Assembly: GCA_016721245.1 (NCBI GenBank) | Contig: JADKIQ010000003.1 | Coordinates: 3,501-67,500, forward strand | Source: Sphingobacteriales bacterium | Lineage (GTDB): Bacteria; Bacteroidota; Bacteroidia; Chitinophagales; JADIYW01 | Direction of reading: 5' to 3' | DNA length: 64,000 nucleotides | Part shown: one piece after another, positions 55,901 to 64,000 of the stretch | Numbering within the stretch: the stretch's first letter is position 1 | Layout of the letters: every line of letters starts with the position of its first letter | Program-made: the position numbers and the translations under genes | Notes under the pieces: generated by a model | What the model saw: only the letters and a program-made list of their open reading frames with translations | Database searches by the model: none | Told to the model about the DNA's origin: nothing

Positions 55901-55964
55901 TACGTTGTAGAGTACGTATTGCGTAATTCGGTTTTTAAAATTCAATCTCTAATTACTCAATACT
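55901..55964 (+). repeat. Degenerate seven-base tracts between tig and clpP
   Basis: CGTATTG and CGTAATT stand in tandem at 55915-55928, and AATCTCT, AATTACT, CAATACT at 55944-55964. The periodicity is weaker than at the other loci. Confidence 0.4.
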
Positions 55965-55977
55965 AAAACTAACAACA

Positions 55978-56649
55978 ATGGACTACGGTAAAGAATTCAA
56001 AAAATATGCTACCAAGCATCACGGCTTATCCAGCATTTATCTGGAAAATTATTTAGATTCCAATATCACCAATCTTACTCCTAACATTATCGAAGAACGT
56101 CCAATGAACGTGGCTGCTATCGATGTGTTCTCCCGTTTAATGATGGACAGAATCATATTTATGGGTACCGGTATCGATGATTATGTGGCAAACGTCATCA
56201 TGGCACAATTATTATTCCTGGATTCTGCCGACAGAAACAGAGATATCCAGATTTATGTGAACAGCCCGGGCGGAAGTGTGTATGCAGGTTTAGGTATTTA
56301 TGATACGATGCAATATGTAGAGCCGAATGTGGCAACCTGTTGCGTAGGTATCGCTGCTTCCATGGCTGCGGTGTTGTTATGTGCAGGTGAAAAAGGTAAA
56401 CGCAGTGCATTGAAACACAGCCGCGTAATGATTCACCAGCCGATGGGTGGTGCGCAAGGACAAGTGTCTGAAATCGAAATTACCTACAAGGAAATCACGA
56501 AACTAAAGAAGGAATTGTACGATATTATTGCCAATCATAGTGGACAACCCTACGAAAAAGTAGAAAAAGACAGTGACCGTGACTATTGGATGACCGGCGA
56601 AGAAGCCAAAGCATACGGTATGATTGACGAGATTTTAGTTAAAAAATAA
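55978..56649 (+). CDS. clpP: ATP-dependent Clp protease proteolytic subunit
   Basis: A 223-residue serine protease forming the barrel used by ClpX. The catalytic Ser is in CVGIAASMAAVLL, the His in VMIHQPMGGAQGQ and the Asp follows in the C-terminal third. Other family features: RIIFMGTGIDDYVANVI and INSPGG-like YVNSPGGSVYAGLGIYDTM. N-terminal residues before about 30 are an extension typical of Bacteroidota. It ends at a strong hairpin, so clpX probably has its own promoter as well. Confidence 0.95.
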   Translation: MDYGKEFKKYATKHHGLSSIYLENYLDSNITNLTPNIIEERPMNVAAIDVFSRLMMDRIIFMGTGIDDYVANVIMAQLLFLDSADRNRDIQIYVNSPGGSVYAGLGIYDTMQYVEPNVATCCVGIAASMAAVLLCAGEKGKRSALKHSRVMIHQPMGGAQGQVSEIEITYKEITKLKKELYDIIANHSGQPYEKVEKDSDRDYWMTGEEAKAYGMIDEILVKK

Positions 56650-56701
56650 TCAAATCCTGTACTTTTCTAAAGTTTTAAAATTTGGAAAAGTTAATAATCT
56701 T

Positions 56702-56733
56702 AAATGGTGCGTAAACTACGCACCATTTTTTTG
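56702..56733 (+). terminator. Terminator of clpP
   Basis: AAATGGTGCGTA pairs with TACGCACCATTT over loop AAC, followed by a T-run. Confidence 0.88.
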
Positions 56734-56741
56734 TAATTTTG
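56734..56741 (+). promoter_or_regulatory. -7 promoter box of clpX
   Basis: TAATTTTG directly after the clpP terminator, 64 bp before the clpX ATG. Confidence 0.55.
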
Positions 56742-56749
56742 TACCCTCT

Positions 56750-56776
56750 GTCATCCTTAGCAAAGTGAAGGATCTC
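56750..56776. repeat. REP-like GTCATCC element, copy 2
   Basis: GTCATCCTTAGCAAAGTGAA followed by GGATCTCG; sits in the clpX 5' untranslated region. Confidence 0.55.
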
Positions 56777-56805
56777 GATAAATATTTTACAGTAAAGAAA
56801 TTCAA

Positions 56806-58044
56806 ATGTCAAAAAAAAACCCAAATAAGTGTAGTTTTTGCGGAAAAGCAAAAGAAGATGTGCAAATCCTGATTGCTGGTGTAGATGGCTATATCTGTGA
56901 AAACTGCATTACACAAGCTAAACAAATAGTAGATACCGAGATTTTTCATTTGCCTGAGAAAGCAAAAGAAAAGGTGGAAATGGCAAAAAATCTCAAGCCA
57001 AAAGCAATTAAAGAATACCTGGATGAGTATGTAATCGGTCAGGATGATGCCAAAAAAGTAATTTCGGTGGCGGTGTATAATCACTATAAGCGATTAATGC
57101 AGTCTGTAGCAGATGACGAAGTGGAAATAGAAAAATCGAATATCTTAATGGTTGGTAAAACGGGAACCGGCAAAACGCTGATTGTAAAATCAATTGCCAA
57201 ATTACTGAATGTGCCCTTTGCCATAGTGGATGCTACCGTTTTCACAGAAGCCGGTTACGTAGGAGAGGATGTAGAAAGCATATTGACACGCTTGCTGCAG
57301 GTATGTGATTACGATATTGCTGCGGCTGAAAAAGGAATTGTATTTATAGACGAAATTGATAAAATTTCCCGCAAAGGCGATAATCCTTCTTTAACCAGAG
57401 ATATAAAAGAAGGCACACAACAATCTTTACTAAAATTAATTGAAGGCACAGAAGTGCTGGTGCCGCCGCAAGGAGGCAGAAAACATCCGGAGCAAAAACT
57501 TTTAAAAGTAGACACCAAAAATATCTTGTTTTTGTGTGGCGGCTCATTTGACGGAATAGACAAGCTGATTTCTAAACGCTTAAACACCTCTGTCATCGGT
57601 TTCAAGCATAGCAAAGCAGGACAGGAAATAGAAAAAGAAAATTTATTATCATACATTACCCATCAGGATGTTCGTTCTTACGGTTTAATACCTGAATTAT
57701 TGGGACGACTACCGGTCTTGGTACATCTGGAAGAACTGGATAAAGAGGCGCTGACCAATATTTTAACCAAACCAAAAAATGCCTTGTTAAAACAATACAA
57801 GAAATTATTTGCTTTAGAAGGCATAGCATTAGAATTTGCACCGGAAGCAATAGATTTTATTGTAGAAAAAGCACTGGAATATAAACTTGGTGCCCGTGGT
57901 TTGCGCTCTATCTGCGAAGCCATTATTACAGACGCTATGTACGAATTGCCTTCACAAACAGACGTGAAAGAATACATTATTACAGAAGCATACGCAAAAC
58001 AAAAACTCAATAAATCGAGATTGTCTAAGCTGAAAGTGGCGTAA
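56806..58044 (+). CDS. clpX: ATP-dependent Clp protease ATP-binding subunit
   Basis: A 412-residue AAA+ unfoldase. N-terminal zinc-binding domain with CSFCGKAKEDV and CENCI, Walker A in LMVGKTGTGKTLIVKSIA, Walker B in IVFIDEIDKIS, sensor and pore loops with GYVGEDVES, and the C-terminal LLGRLPVLVHLEELD and YKLGARGLRSICEAII. The IGF-type ClpP-docking loop appears as VIGFKHS. Full length. Own promoter and 5' REP-like element upstream. Confidence 0.97.
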   Translation: MSKKNPNKCSFCGKAKEDVQILIAGVDGYICENCITQAKQIVDTEIFHLPEKAKEKVEMAKNLKPKAIKEYLDEYVIGQDDAKKVISVAVYNHYKRLMQSVADDEVEIEKSNILMVGKTGTGKTLIVKSIAKLLNVPFAIVDATVFTEAGYVGEDVESILTRLLQVCDYDIAAAEKGIVFIDEIDKISRKGDNPSLTRDIKEGTQQSLLKLIEGTEVLVPPQGGRKHPEQKLLKVDTKNILFLCGGSFDGIDKLISKRLNTSVIGFKHSKAGQEIEKENLLSYITHQDVRSYGLIPELLGRLPVLVHLEELDKEALTNILTKPKNALLKQYKKLFALEGIALEFAPEAIDFIVEKALEYKLGARGLRSICEAIITDAMYELPSQTDVKEYIITEAYAKQKLNKSRLSKLKVA

Positions 58045-58103
58045 TTAAGTTTGTTTATGAGTTTATCAAGATTTTTGATAAAACTTTAATCACTCTATTT
58101 TGT

Positions 58104-58111
58104 TAAATTTG
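58104..58111 (+). promoter_or_regulatory. -7 promoter box of sodA
   Basis: TAAATTTG, 37 bp before the ATG at 58149. Confidence 0.6.
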
Positions 58112-58148
58112 CAGATATTAATTCATTAACTCATAAATTAAAATAAAA

Positions 58149-58757
58149 ATGGCATTCGAATTACCAAATCTTCCATATGCACATGATGCACTGGAACCAC
58201 ACATCGACACATTAACCATGCAAATTCACCATGGTAAACACCACAACGCATACGTAACCAATTTAAACGCAGCGGTTGCAGGCACCGAAAATGAAGGAAA
58301 ATCGCTGGAAGAATTAATGGCAAACATTTCTAAACTTTCTCCGGCTATCCGTAACAATGGCGGTGGTCACTTCAACCACTCATTATTCTGGACGGTGATG
58401 AGCCCGAACGGTGGAGGTGAACCTACCGGCGCGATTGGCGAAGCTATTACTTCAACATTCGGTTCTTACGATAAATTCAAAGAAGAATTTACGAAAGCGG
58501 CCACTACCCGTTTTGGTTCTGGCTGGGCCTGGTTAATTGTAACAGACGGAAAACTGGCAGTAACTTCTTCTCCTAATCAGGATAATCCAACAATGGATAT
58601 TGCAGAAGTAAAAGGAACACCTGTTTTAGGATTGGATGTATGGGAGCACGCTTACTATTTACACTATCAAAACCGCAGACCGGATTACATTTCAGCATTC
58701 TACAATGTAATTAACTGGGATGAAGTAAACAGAAGATACGCAGAAGCATTGAAATAA
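58149..58757 (+). CDS. sodA: Superoxide dismutase, Fe/Mn family
   Basis: A 202-residue cytosolic enzyme (no signal peptide). N-terminal FELPNLPYAHDALEPHID, metal ligands in MQIHHGKHHNAYV, GGGHFNHSLFW, and DVWEHAYYLHYQNRR. The Gly before His-Phe-Asn-His and the Gln in SSPNQDNPTMD are the arrangement of manganese and cambialistic enzymes rather than the iron type. Metal preference cannot be proved from sequence. A perfect hairpin terminator follows. Confidence 0.95.
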   Translation: MAFELPNLPYAHDALEPHIDTLTMQIHHGKHHNAYVTNLNAAVAGTENEGKSLEELMANISKLSPAIRNNGGGHFNHSLFWTVMSPNGGGEPTGAIGEAITSTFGSYDKFKEEFTKAATTRFGSGWAWLIVTDGKLAVTSSPNQDNPTMDIAEVKGTPVLGLDVWEHAYYLHYQNRRPDYISAFYNVINWDEVNRRYAEALK

Positions 58758-58778
58758 TGTTTCATTTATCCGATAATA

Positions 58779-58807
58779 AAAAACGTCCTCAAATTTGAGG
58801 ACGTTTT
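58779..58807. terminator. Terminator of sodA
   Basis: Perfect 24-base palindrome AACGTCCTCAAA / TTTGAGGACGTT flanked by A-run and T-run; can work in both directions. Confidence 0.9.
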
Positions 58808-58818
58808 TGCATTTTATT

Positions 58819-58919
58819 TTTGTCAGAACCACAGATTTTCGCTGATTTAATGATTACGCCGATTCCTGATTTTAAAATCTGAGGAATCTTCTAATCCCTT
58901 AATCATTGGTTCAGACAAA
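58819..58919. repeat. Full inverted copy of the ATCC/TTCAGACAAA element
   Basis: Left end TTTGTCAGAACC and right end GGTTCAGACAAA are inverted with one mismatch. Between them GATT recurs every 7-10 bases in the left half and AATC every 8-9 in the right half, so the whole is an imperfect palindrome of about 100 bp. The right half matches the junction elements at 32167 and 33571. Confidence 0.75.
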
Positions 58920-58923
58920 AGAA

Positions 58924-61017
58924 TTATTCCTTCACAAAAGCCTGATTGCTGATTTGTCCGTCATCCGTAATAATTTCTACCTGATAAATTCCTTTTGAAA
59001 AATGCTGCAGTGAAATTGTTTTCAGAAATTCTTTTCCTTGTAGAGATTCTGTATAAACCATTTGACCGATAGAATTAATAATTTTTAAAGTAGATTTTTG
59101 GGTTATATTAAAACGAATATCCAAGGTCAGATTATTTGTTGCAGGATTTGGGAAAATGGTGAATTGCTGAATATCTGAGATTTTGTTTTTTACGGAAACT
59201 CTTATAACAGCAAAATTATCTGATGTTGCCTTGCAGCCATTTATGTCTGTAATTTCTACTTTATAATTGCCTTCTGTAAGAAATTTGTAAAATACCTGAT
59301 TAGCATCAAGTATGTTCGTGTCATTTTTCTTCCATTGATATGAATAACCAGTTGCAGTATAGAGTGTATCTGAAGATTGTGTAATAGTTGGCTTATCCAG
59401 CGTATCTGCATTAAATAAGACAACACTGTCTTTTGCAGTACAACCCACCGAATCTGTTGCTGTAACCACAAATTTTCCGGGTGCAAGGGTAGAAATCGTG
59501 GCAGCACTTCCGCCATTGTTCCAGTTGTAGGTAATTGGCCCGAATCCGTCGAGCGCCTGCACGCTGATCTGGCCATTGCTTACATTCGGACAGCTTGGGT
59601 TTTGTTGACTCAGTATTCCTACCCTTAAGGTATCCTGATTAACCAATGTAAAACTGTCTTTTCTTATGCAGCCAATACCGTCAGTAGCTGTTACCACATA
59701 TTTATCAGGGGCAAGATTAGAAATAAGATTGCCGCTACCTGAATTTGACCAGTTGTAAGTAACCGTTCCGTTATTGCCAGTGCTCGTCAGTTGAATAGAA
59801 CCATTTGAAATATTCGGGCAATTTGGATTTTTTTTATTGACAAGGTTTAGCTTAAACGAAGAGCACCGCTCGCGTATTTTATAAATAAAACCATTATTTA
59901 GATTAGTAGCATATAATTCACCTCGAATATCTTCTCCGAAACTGCTAATACTTGCCTGCTTTGGGGTGCTTTGCTGTATTGTAGTAAAAACAGAGTCTGT
60001 CTTTTTAGTCAGCCAGAAATTACCCGTTACAAAATCTGCAAAAATATAATAACCCCTAAAGTCTGCATATTTGTTTCCCTTATAAACAAAACCACCGGTA
60101 ATAGAATAACCACCGCTGGTGCTATTATGTCCATAGGTGAAAAAAGGAAATTTATAATTAGATGCTCCTACGCATCCGGAAGTGTTAAATGAACTATTTC
60201 CTTCATAACATCGCCACCCGTAATTTTCGCCACCAGCACTAGTTGATGCCTGGAAATTTACTTCTTCGCTTGAATTTTGCCCAACATCGGCTATCCAAAT
60301 ATCGTGTGTTTCTCTGTCAAAACTAAAACGCCACGCATTGCGCAACCCATACGCCCAAATTTCTTTTCGAACATTCGTTTGTGAAAAGAAAGGATTGGAA
60401 GATGGGATAGTGTATGTTGAAGAAAAATCATTGACATCTATTCTTAATAATTTTCCTAAAGTGGTATTCTTGTTTTGACCGTTTCCATTTTGATCACCTC
60501 CGCCTCCGCCATCGCCAATAGAAATATATAAGTAGCCATCATTACCAAATTTTATACAACCACCATTGTGATTGGTAGCACCAGGATGCGGCAAATTAAT
60601 GATCAATAATTCAGAATCTTTGTTTGCACGGTTTGGATTTCCGCTAAGCTTGTATCTGTAAACAGCATTGTCAGTAGTATTCTTTTTAGTATAATACACA
60701 TAAAAATAACCGTTGTTTTGATAGTTAGGATGAAAAGCTAAGCCAAGTAATCCTTGTTCTCCATTGGCACTATATTGTACTTTTGTTCTTAAATCAATAA
60801 AAGTATCAAGCTTTGTTCCGGTAGAATCATAAACAAAAACCCGACCAGTTTGATCTGCAATAAATAAACGCGAAGTAAAACCATCATTTGTAATATCCAC
60901 CGGTGTAGGTACTGTTCTAATAAATGTATCCAGTTTTATTTTTGGCTGAGCAAAAGAGAAGTTAAAAAGAAAAATAAAGGACAAAAGAGTGTAATGTCTG
61001 GAATTCATATTATTCAT
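58924..61017 (-). CDS. Secreted glucose/sorbosone dehydrogenase with SprB repeats and T9SS signal
   Basis: A 697-residue exported protein (signal YTLLSFIFLFNFSFA). Residues about 25-385 form the GSDH six-bladed propeller: LFIADQTGRVFVYD, GEQGLLGLAFHPNYQNNGYFYVYYT, HPGATNHNGGCIKFGNDGYLY, GLRNAWRFSFDRETHDIWIADVGQN. Two SprB-type repeats follow, each with NP.CPN.SNG, YNWSN and VTATD.GC (about 395-540), then an Ig-like part and a type A T9SS sorting domain (FTIFPNPATNNLTLDI, ending SNQAFVKE). Export by the type IX system and attachment or release at the surface are expected. Quinone cofactor and sugar substrate are inferred from family. Confidence 0.88.
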   Translation of the reverse strand: MNNMNSRHYTLLSFIFLFNFSFAQPKIKLDTFIRTVPTPVDITNDGFTSRLFIADQTGRVFVYDSTGTKLDTFIDLRTKVQYSANGEQGLLGLAFHPNYQNNGYFYVYYTKKNTTDNAVYRYKLSGNPNRANKDSELLIINLPHPGATNHNGGCIKFGNDGYLYISIGDGGGGGDQNGNGQNKNTTLGKLLRIDVNDFSSTYTIPSSNPFFSQTNVRKEIWAYGLRNAWRFSFDRETHDIWIADVGQNSSEEVNFQASTSAGGENYGWRCYEGNSSFNTSGCVGASNYKFPFFTYGHNSTSGGYSITGGFVYKGNKYADFRGYYIFADFVTGNFWLTKKTDSVFTTIQQSTPKQASISSFGEDIRGELYATNLNNGFIYKIRERCSSFKLNLVNKKNPNCPNISNGSIQLTSTGNNGTVTYNWSNSGSGNLISNLAPDKYVVTATDGIGCIRKDSFTLVNQDTLRVGILSQQNPSCPNVSNGQISVQALDGFGPITYNWNNGGSAATISTLAPGKFVVTATDSVGCTAKDSVVLFNADTLDKPTITQSSDTLYTATGYSYQWKKNDTNILDANQVFYKFLTEGNYKVEITDINGCKATSDNFAVIRVSVKNKISDIQQFTIFPNPATNNLTLDIRFNITQKSTLKIINSIGQMVYTESLQGKEFLKTISLQHFSKGIYQVEIITDDGQISNQAFVKE

Positions 61018-61066
61018 TTACTTCTAAAGTTAACAAATAATAGTATAGAATGTTGGTGATCCGTGA

Positions 61067-62134
61067 CTATTTCGATTGCTCAAACGCCTGCATGGCATCT
61101 ACCAGCACTTGCACACTTTCAATAGGTAATGCATTATAGCAGGAAGCGCGGAAACCACCAACCGTACGGTAGCCTTTTATGCCATGGATACCATATGGTT
61201 TTACAAATTCCAGAAAGGCTTCTTCATCTTCAGGGTGTGTGCTTACAAAATTGATATTCATTCTGCTTCTGTCTTCCGGTACCGCATGCCCTGTAAATAA
61301 AGGGTTTCTGTCGATTTCCGCATATAATAAAGCAGCTTTTGCTTTGTTGCGGTTCTCCATTTCCGATAAACCCCCAAGTTTTTTCAGCCAGCGCAACGTT
61401 AATAAACAGGTATAAATCGTAAATACAGGAGGAGTATTATATAAGGAGTTATTTTTTGCATAAATACTGTAATCCCACATTTTTGACTTCGGACGTTTGC
61501 TTCTGCCCAGCCATTCATTCTTAATGATGATTAAAGTAATACCCGCACAACCCAGATTTTTCTGAGCACCGGCATATATTAAATGATACTTTGAAATATC
61601 TACAGGGCGAGAAAAAATATCCGAACTCATATCACATACCACCGGTATAGCATATTGCTTGTCTTCAAAGAATTCCGTTCCGTATATAGTATTATTAGAT
61701 GTCAGATGCAGGTACGTTGCATGTTCATCCACTTTAAAATCTTTTGGGATATAGTTGAAATTTGCTTCTTTGGAAGAGGCTATAATGTTTGTTTTGCCAT
61801 ACAGCCTTGTTTCTTCCTCTGCACGTGTCGACCAGATATCCGTTTCAACAAAATCAGCCGTTTCGTCGTCGTTCAAAATGTTGTACGGAATCATATTAAA
61901 CTGCATATTGGCACCGCCCTGCAGAAATAAAATAGAATAATCATCCGGTACATGCAGCAATTCCTTTATTAAGGCAAGACTTTCTTCCAAAATGGCCGTG
62001 AACTCTTTGCTTCTGTGCGATATTTCCAGCAGTGATAGTCCGATTCCATTATAATCCAGGCATGCCTGCGCACTTTGCTCAAATACTTCTTGCGGTAAAA
62101 TAGATGGTCCTGCTCCGAAATTGTGTTTTTTCAT
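61067..62134 (-). CDS. serC: Phosphoserine aminotransferase
   Basis: A 355-residue PLP enzyme of serine (and possibly pyridoxal phosphate) biosynthesis. N-terminal HNFGAGPSILPQEVFEQ, then LFLQGGANMQFNMIPYN and the PLP lysine in YAGAQKNLGCAGITLI; C-terminal RTVGGFRASCYNALPIESV. Full length. The stop codon TAG lies in a degenerate seven-base tract (TAGTCAC, GGATCAC on the minus strand). No serA or serB is adjacent. Confidence 0.95.
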   Translation of the reverse strand: MKKHNFGAGPSILPQEVFEQSAQACLDYNGIGLSLLEISHRSKEFTAILEESLALIKELLHVPDDYSILFLQGGANMQFNMIPYNILNDDETADFVETDIWSTRAEEETRLYGKTNIIASSKEANFNYIPKDFKVDEHATYLHLTSNNTIYGTEFFEDKQYAIPVVCDMSSDIFSRPVDISKYHLIYAGAQKNLGCAGITLIIIKNEWLGRSKRPKSKMWDYSIYAKNNSLYNTPPVFTIYTCLLTLRWLKKLGGLSEMENRNKAKAALLYAEIDRNPLFTGHAVPEDRSRMNINFVSTHPEDEEAFLEFVKPYGIHGIKGYRTVGGFRASCYNALPIESVQVLVDAMQAFEQSK

Positions 62135-62141
62135 CTTTTAT

Positions 62142-62168
62142 GTCATTTCGAGTGAAACGAGAAACCTT
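62142..62168. repeat. REP-like GTCATTTCG element, copy 3
   Basis: GTCATTTCGAGTGAAACGAG, then AAACC; an ATGAC closes the palindrome nearby. Lies upstream of serC. Confidence 0.6.
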
Positions 62169-62331
62169 ATGACAATTATAGAATTGCTCAAGTTTCCTCA
62201 AAACGAAATTACCAAATTAAACATTACTGACAGATTATAGAATTATTAATGGTGCAATTGCTAACCGCTGTTGTTATTTGTCATTTGTAACTAATAATCT
62301 AAATGCTACCTTCGTAGTATAATAGATATGT

Positions 62332-63663
62332 ATGACTTTCGAAGAACTTAACCTGACCAAACCTTTACTGAATGCATTACAAGATGTTGGTTACACCACC
62401 CCAACCACCATACAGGCAAAAGCATTCTCCGTTATCATGTCGGGTAAAGATGTACTCGGTATTGCACAAACAGGTACCGGAAAAACCGTTGCATACCTGT
62501 TGCCATCTATTAAACACTGGAAATACGACAAGGAAAAACTGCCGCAAATATTAGTCTTAGTACCAACACGCGAACTCGTGGTACAGGTAGAGGAAGAAGC
62601 GAAAAAGCTAACAAAATATACTAATGCAGATGTGGTAGGTGTTTTTGGCGGAGTAAATATGAAGCCTCAGGCAGCTTTGCTGAAAGCAGGTGCAGATATA
62701 GTGGTAGCCACTCCCGGCAGATTATTGGATTTGGTATTAAACGGTGCCCTGAATCTGAAGAATGTAAAACGCCTGGTGATTGATGAGTTTGATGAAATGC
62801 TGAACCTCGGTTTTCGTCCGCAATTAATACGGGTGTTGGATTTACTGCCTAAAAAAAGACAAAATCTCTTGTTTTCGGCTACTGTAACAGAGGATATAGA
62901 AGAACTGGTAACTACCTTTTTCAATTTTCCGGTTAAAATAGAGGCGGCAAGAACCGGTACACCACTTGAAAAAATCATTCAGAAAGGATACAGCGTTCCT
63001 AATTTCAATACAAAAGTAAATTTACTGGAGTATATACTAAAGAATGATGATACCATGACGAAAGTATTAGTGTTTACGGATACTAAGCGATTGGCGGATC
63101 AATTGTATAAGAATATAGAAAAATACTTTCCTGAAAATATAGGTGTGATACATTCCAATAAATCACAGCATCAGCGTTTTGAAGCCGTTAATAAGTTTCA
63201 CAACGGAGATTTCAGAATACTGATTGCAACTGATGTAATCGCCAGAGGTATAGATATTGCTGAGGTTTCACACGTTATCAACTTTGATACACCCGAAGTA
63301 CCGGAAGACTATATACACAGAATCGGAAGAACGGGAAGAGCTGATAAAAACGGGAATGCCATCATCTTTATTTCTAAAAAAGAAAAGCCGTCTCAGACGA
63401 AAATTGAGAAATTAATGAAGATGAAAATCCCTATGGAGAAGCTGCCGGCAGAGGTGGAGGTGTCAAAAGAATTGATAATTGAGGAATTGCCGGTGGTAAA
63501 ACAGAAAGTAATTGTAGTAAAAGCACCTAAAAAGGAAGCGGTTGGCCCTGCATTTCACGAAAAATCTGCGAAAAATAGCAAGGTAAATAACAAAATTCGC
63601 CATGTAGATAAGATGAAAAAGAAATATGGCAAGCCAAAAACACGCGGACAAAAGAGAAAATAA
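62332..63663 (+). CDS. DEAD-box RNA helicase, RhlE-like, with DEFD motif II
   Basis: A 443-residue helicase. Motifs: Q motif (GYTTPTTIQAKAF), Walker A AQTGTGKTVAYLLP (about residue 45), PTRELVVQ, TPGRLLDL, motif II DEFD in VIDEFDEMLNLGF instead of DEAD, SAT (FSATVTED), and HRIGRTGRADKNG. The C-terminal tail is Lys-rich (NNKIRHVDKMKKKYGK) and probably binds RNA. The DEFD variant keeps the catalytic Asp and Glu. Likely role in ribosome maturation or mRNA turnover. TACCTTCG 18 bp upstream is a weak -7 box. Confidence 0.9.
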   Translation: MTFEELNLTKPLLNALQDVGYTTPTTIQAKAFSVIMSGKDVLGIAQTGTGKTVAYLLPSIKHWKYDKEKLPQILVLVPTRELVVQVEEEAKKLTKYTNADVVGVFGGVNMKPQAALLKAGADIVVATPGRLLDLVLNGALNLKNVKRLVIDEFDEMLNLGFRPQLIRVLDLLPKKRQNLLFSATVTEDIEELVTTFFNFPVKIEAARTGTPLEKIIQKGYSVPNFNTKVNLLEYILKNDDTMTKVLVFTDTKRLADQLYKNIEKYFPENIGVIHSNKSQHQRFEAVNKFHNGDFRILIATDVIARGIDIAEVSHVINFDTPEVPEDYIHRIGRTGRADKNGNAIIFISKKEKPSQTKIEKLMKMKIPMEKLPAEVEVSKELIIEELPVVKQKVIVVKAPKKEAVGPAFHEKSAKNSKVNNKIRHVDKMKKKYGKPKTRGQKRK

Positions 63664-64000
63664 GGCAGTCAGGGTATATTTTCATTGAATATTGGCACAG
63701 TAATACACATTCATGAACACCTGAAATTCAGCTTATACAACTGTTTTTTATAAAATGCAGGATTAAATCCTGCTATAAATTACTTCACAGTAATTTTTTT
63801 TGCCTGTTTCTTCATTCTGAAAACTCTTTTTTAGAAGAAATTTTAAATAAATACACTTCCGATTATTCAATATTCATTTCTTTTTTTAACCTGATTTGAT
63901 AGTTTTATGCTTCAAATCGTCAAATTCGTTGTTATGGCAACTAATTTCCAAATCAGAATAAATGGATTTTATAACTGCTTGATTCTTAATAAATGACTGC
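63664..64000. other. Non-coding end of the window
   Basis: No open frame of useful length on either strand. It contains a perfect palindrome GCAGGATT / AATCCTGC (63757-63773) that may end the helicase transcript. The last 200 bases are AT-rich and show nothing recognisable. Confidence 0.5.

Overview
The window reads as a chromosomal segment of an AT-rich member of the Bacteroidota. Supporting signs are repeated TAnnTTTG -7 promoter boxes, many small lipoproteins with Cys-Lys-Lys lipoboxes, a secreted enzyme with SprB-like repeats and a type IX secretion C-terminal signal, a trigger factor and MraY of Bacteroidota type, a DUF2490 protein, and a dcw cluster in the order mraZ-rsmH-ftsL-ftsI-murE-mraY-murD-ftsW-murG-murC-ftsQ-ftsA-ftsZ. 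The class within the phylum cannot be fixed from this window; a Chitinophagia- or Saprospiria-like lineage is a guess. I see no phage, transposase, CRISPR array or rRNA operon.

Layout. 1-506: the 5' part of a gene that has a paralogue at 19582-21050. 663-3849: plus-strand lipoproteins, one made of RCC1-like repeats. 3923-4946: a broken GH5 glycosidase. 4988-9132 (minus): sucB and sucA, both interrupted by single-base indels. 9307-12148: rpsT, radC and a DeaD-type helicase. 12240-19452 (minus): an island of twelve small proteins, mostly lipoproteins, with a few cytosolic ones between them. 21382-37515: the dcw cluster, with an unrelated small lipoprotein between ftsW and murG. 37637-41461: an M23 peptidase, a histone-H1-like protein, a SlyD-type PPIase, a lipoprotein hydrolase and a membrane protein. 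41475-44068 (minus): pabB and purA. 44224-49217 (minus): a TonB-dependent receptor, a DoxX-like protein, a DUF2490 protein and a TSUP exporter. 49318-54465: an SMR-like protein, a GH20 homologue without its catalytic pair, a Fur-family regulator, a RelA/SpoT protein and an OmpH/Skp-like chaperone. 54627-58757: tRNA-Leu(UAG), a short trigger factor, clpP, clpX and sodA. 58924-63663: a T9SS-secreted glucose/sorbosone dehydrogenase, serC and an RhlE-like helicase.

Two features go beyond ordinary annotation. First, short-period repeats occur in several places: seven-base units in both linkers of sucB, across the murG start codon and between tRNA-Leu and tig, and an eight-base ATCC-type element ending in TTCAGACAAA at the murG-murC and murC-ftsQ junctions, with a full inverted copy after sodA. 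Second, at least sixteen frame breaks or nonsense codons, most of them one base short in a homopolymer, are concentrated between about 3.1 and 7.0 kb. They also hit genes expected to be essential (ftsI, sucA), so draft-assembly error is the simplest explanation, although real decay is not excluded, especially for the GH5 gene.

Functionally the core of the window covers peptidoglycan precursor synthesis and division, the TCA-cycle 2-oxoglutarate dehydrogenase, stringent response, protein folding and proteolysis, and folate, purine and serine biosynthesis. The accessory part is mostly cell-surface lipoproteins of unknown role.
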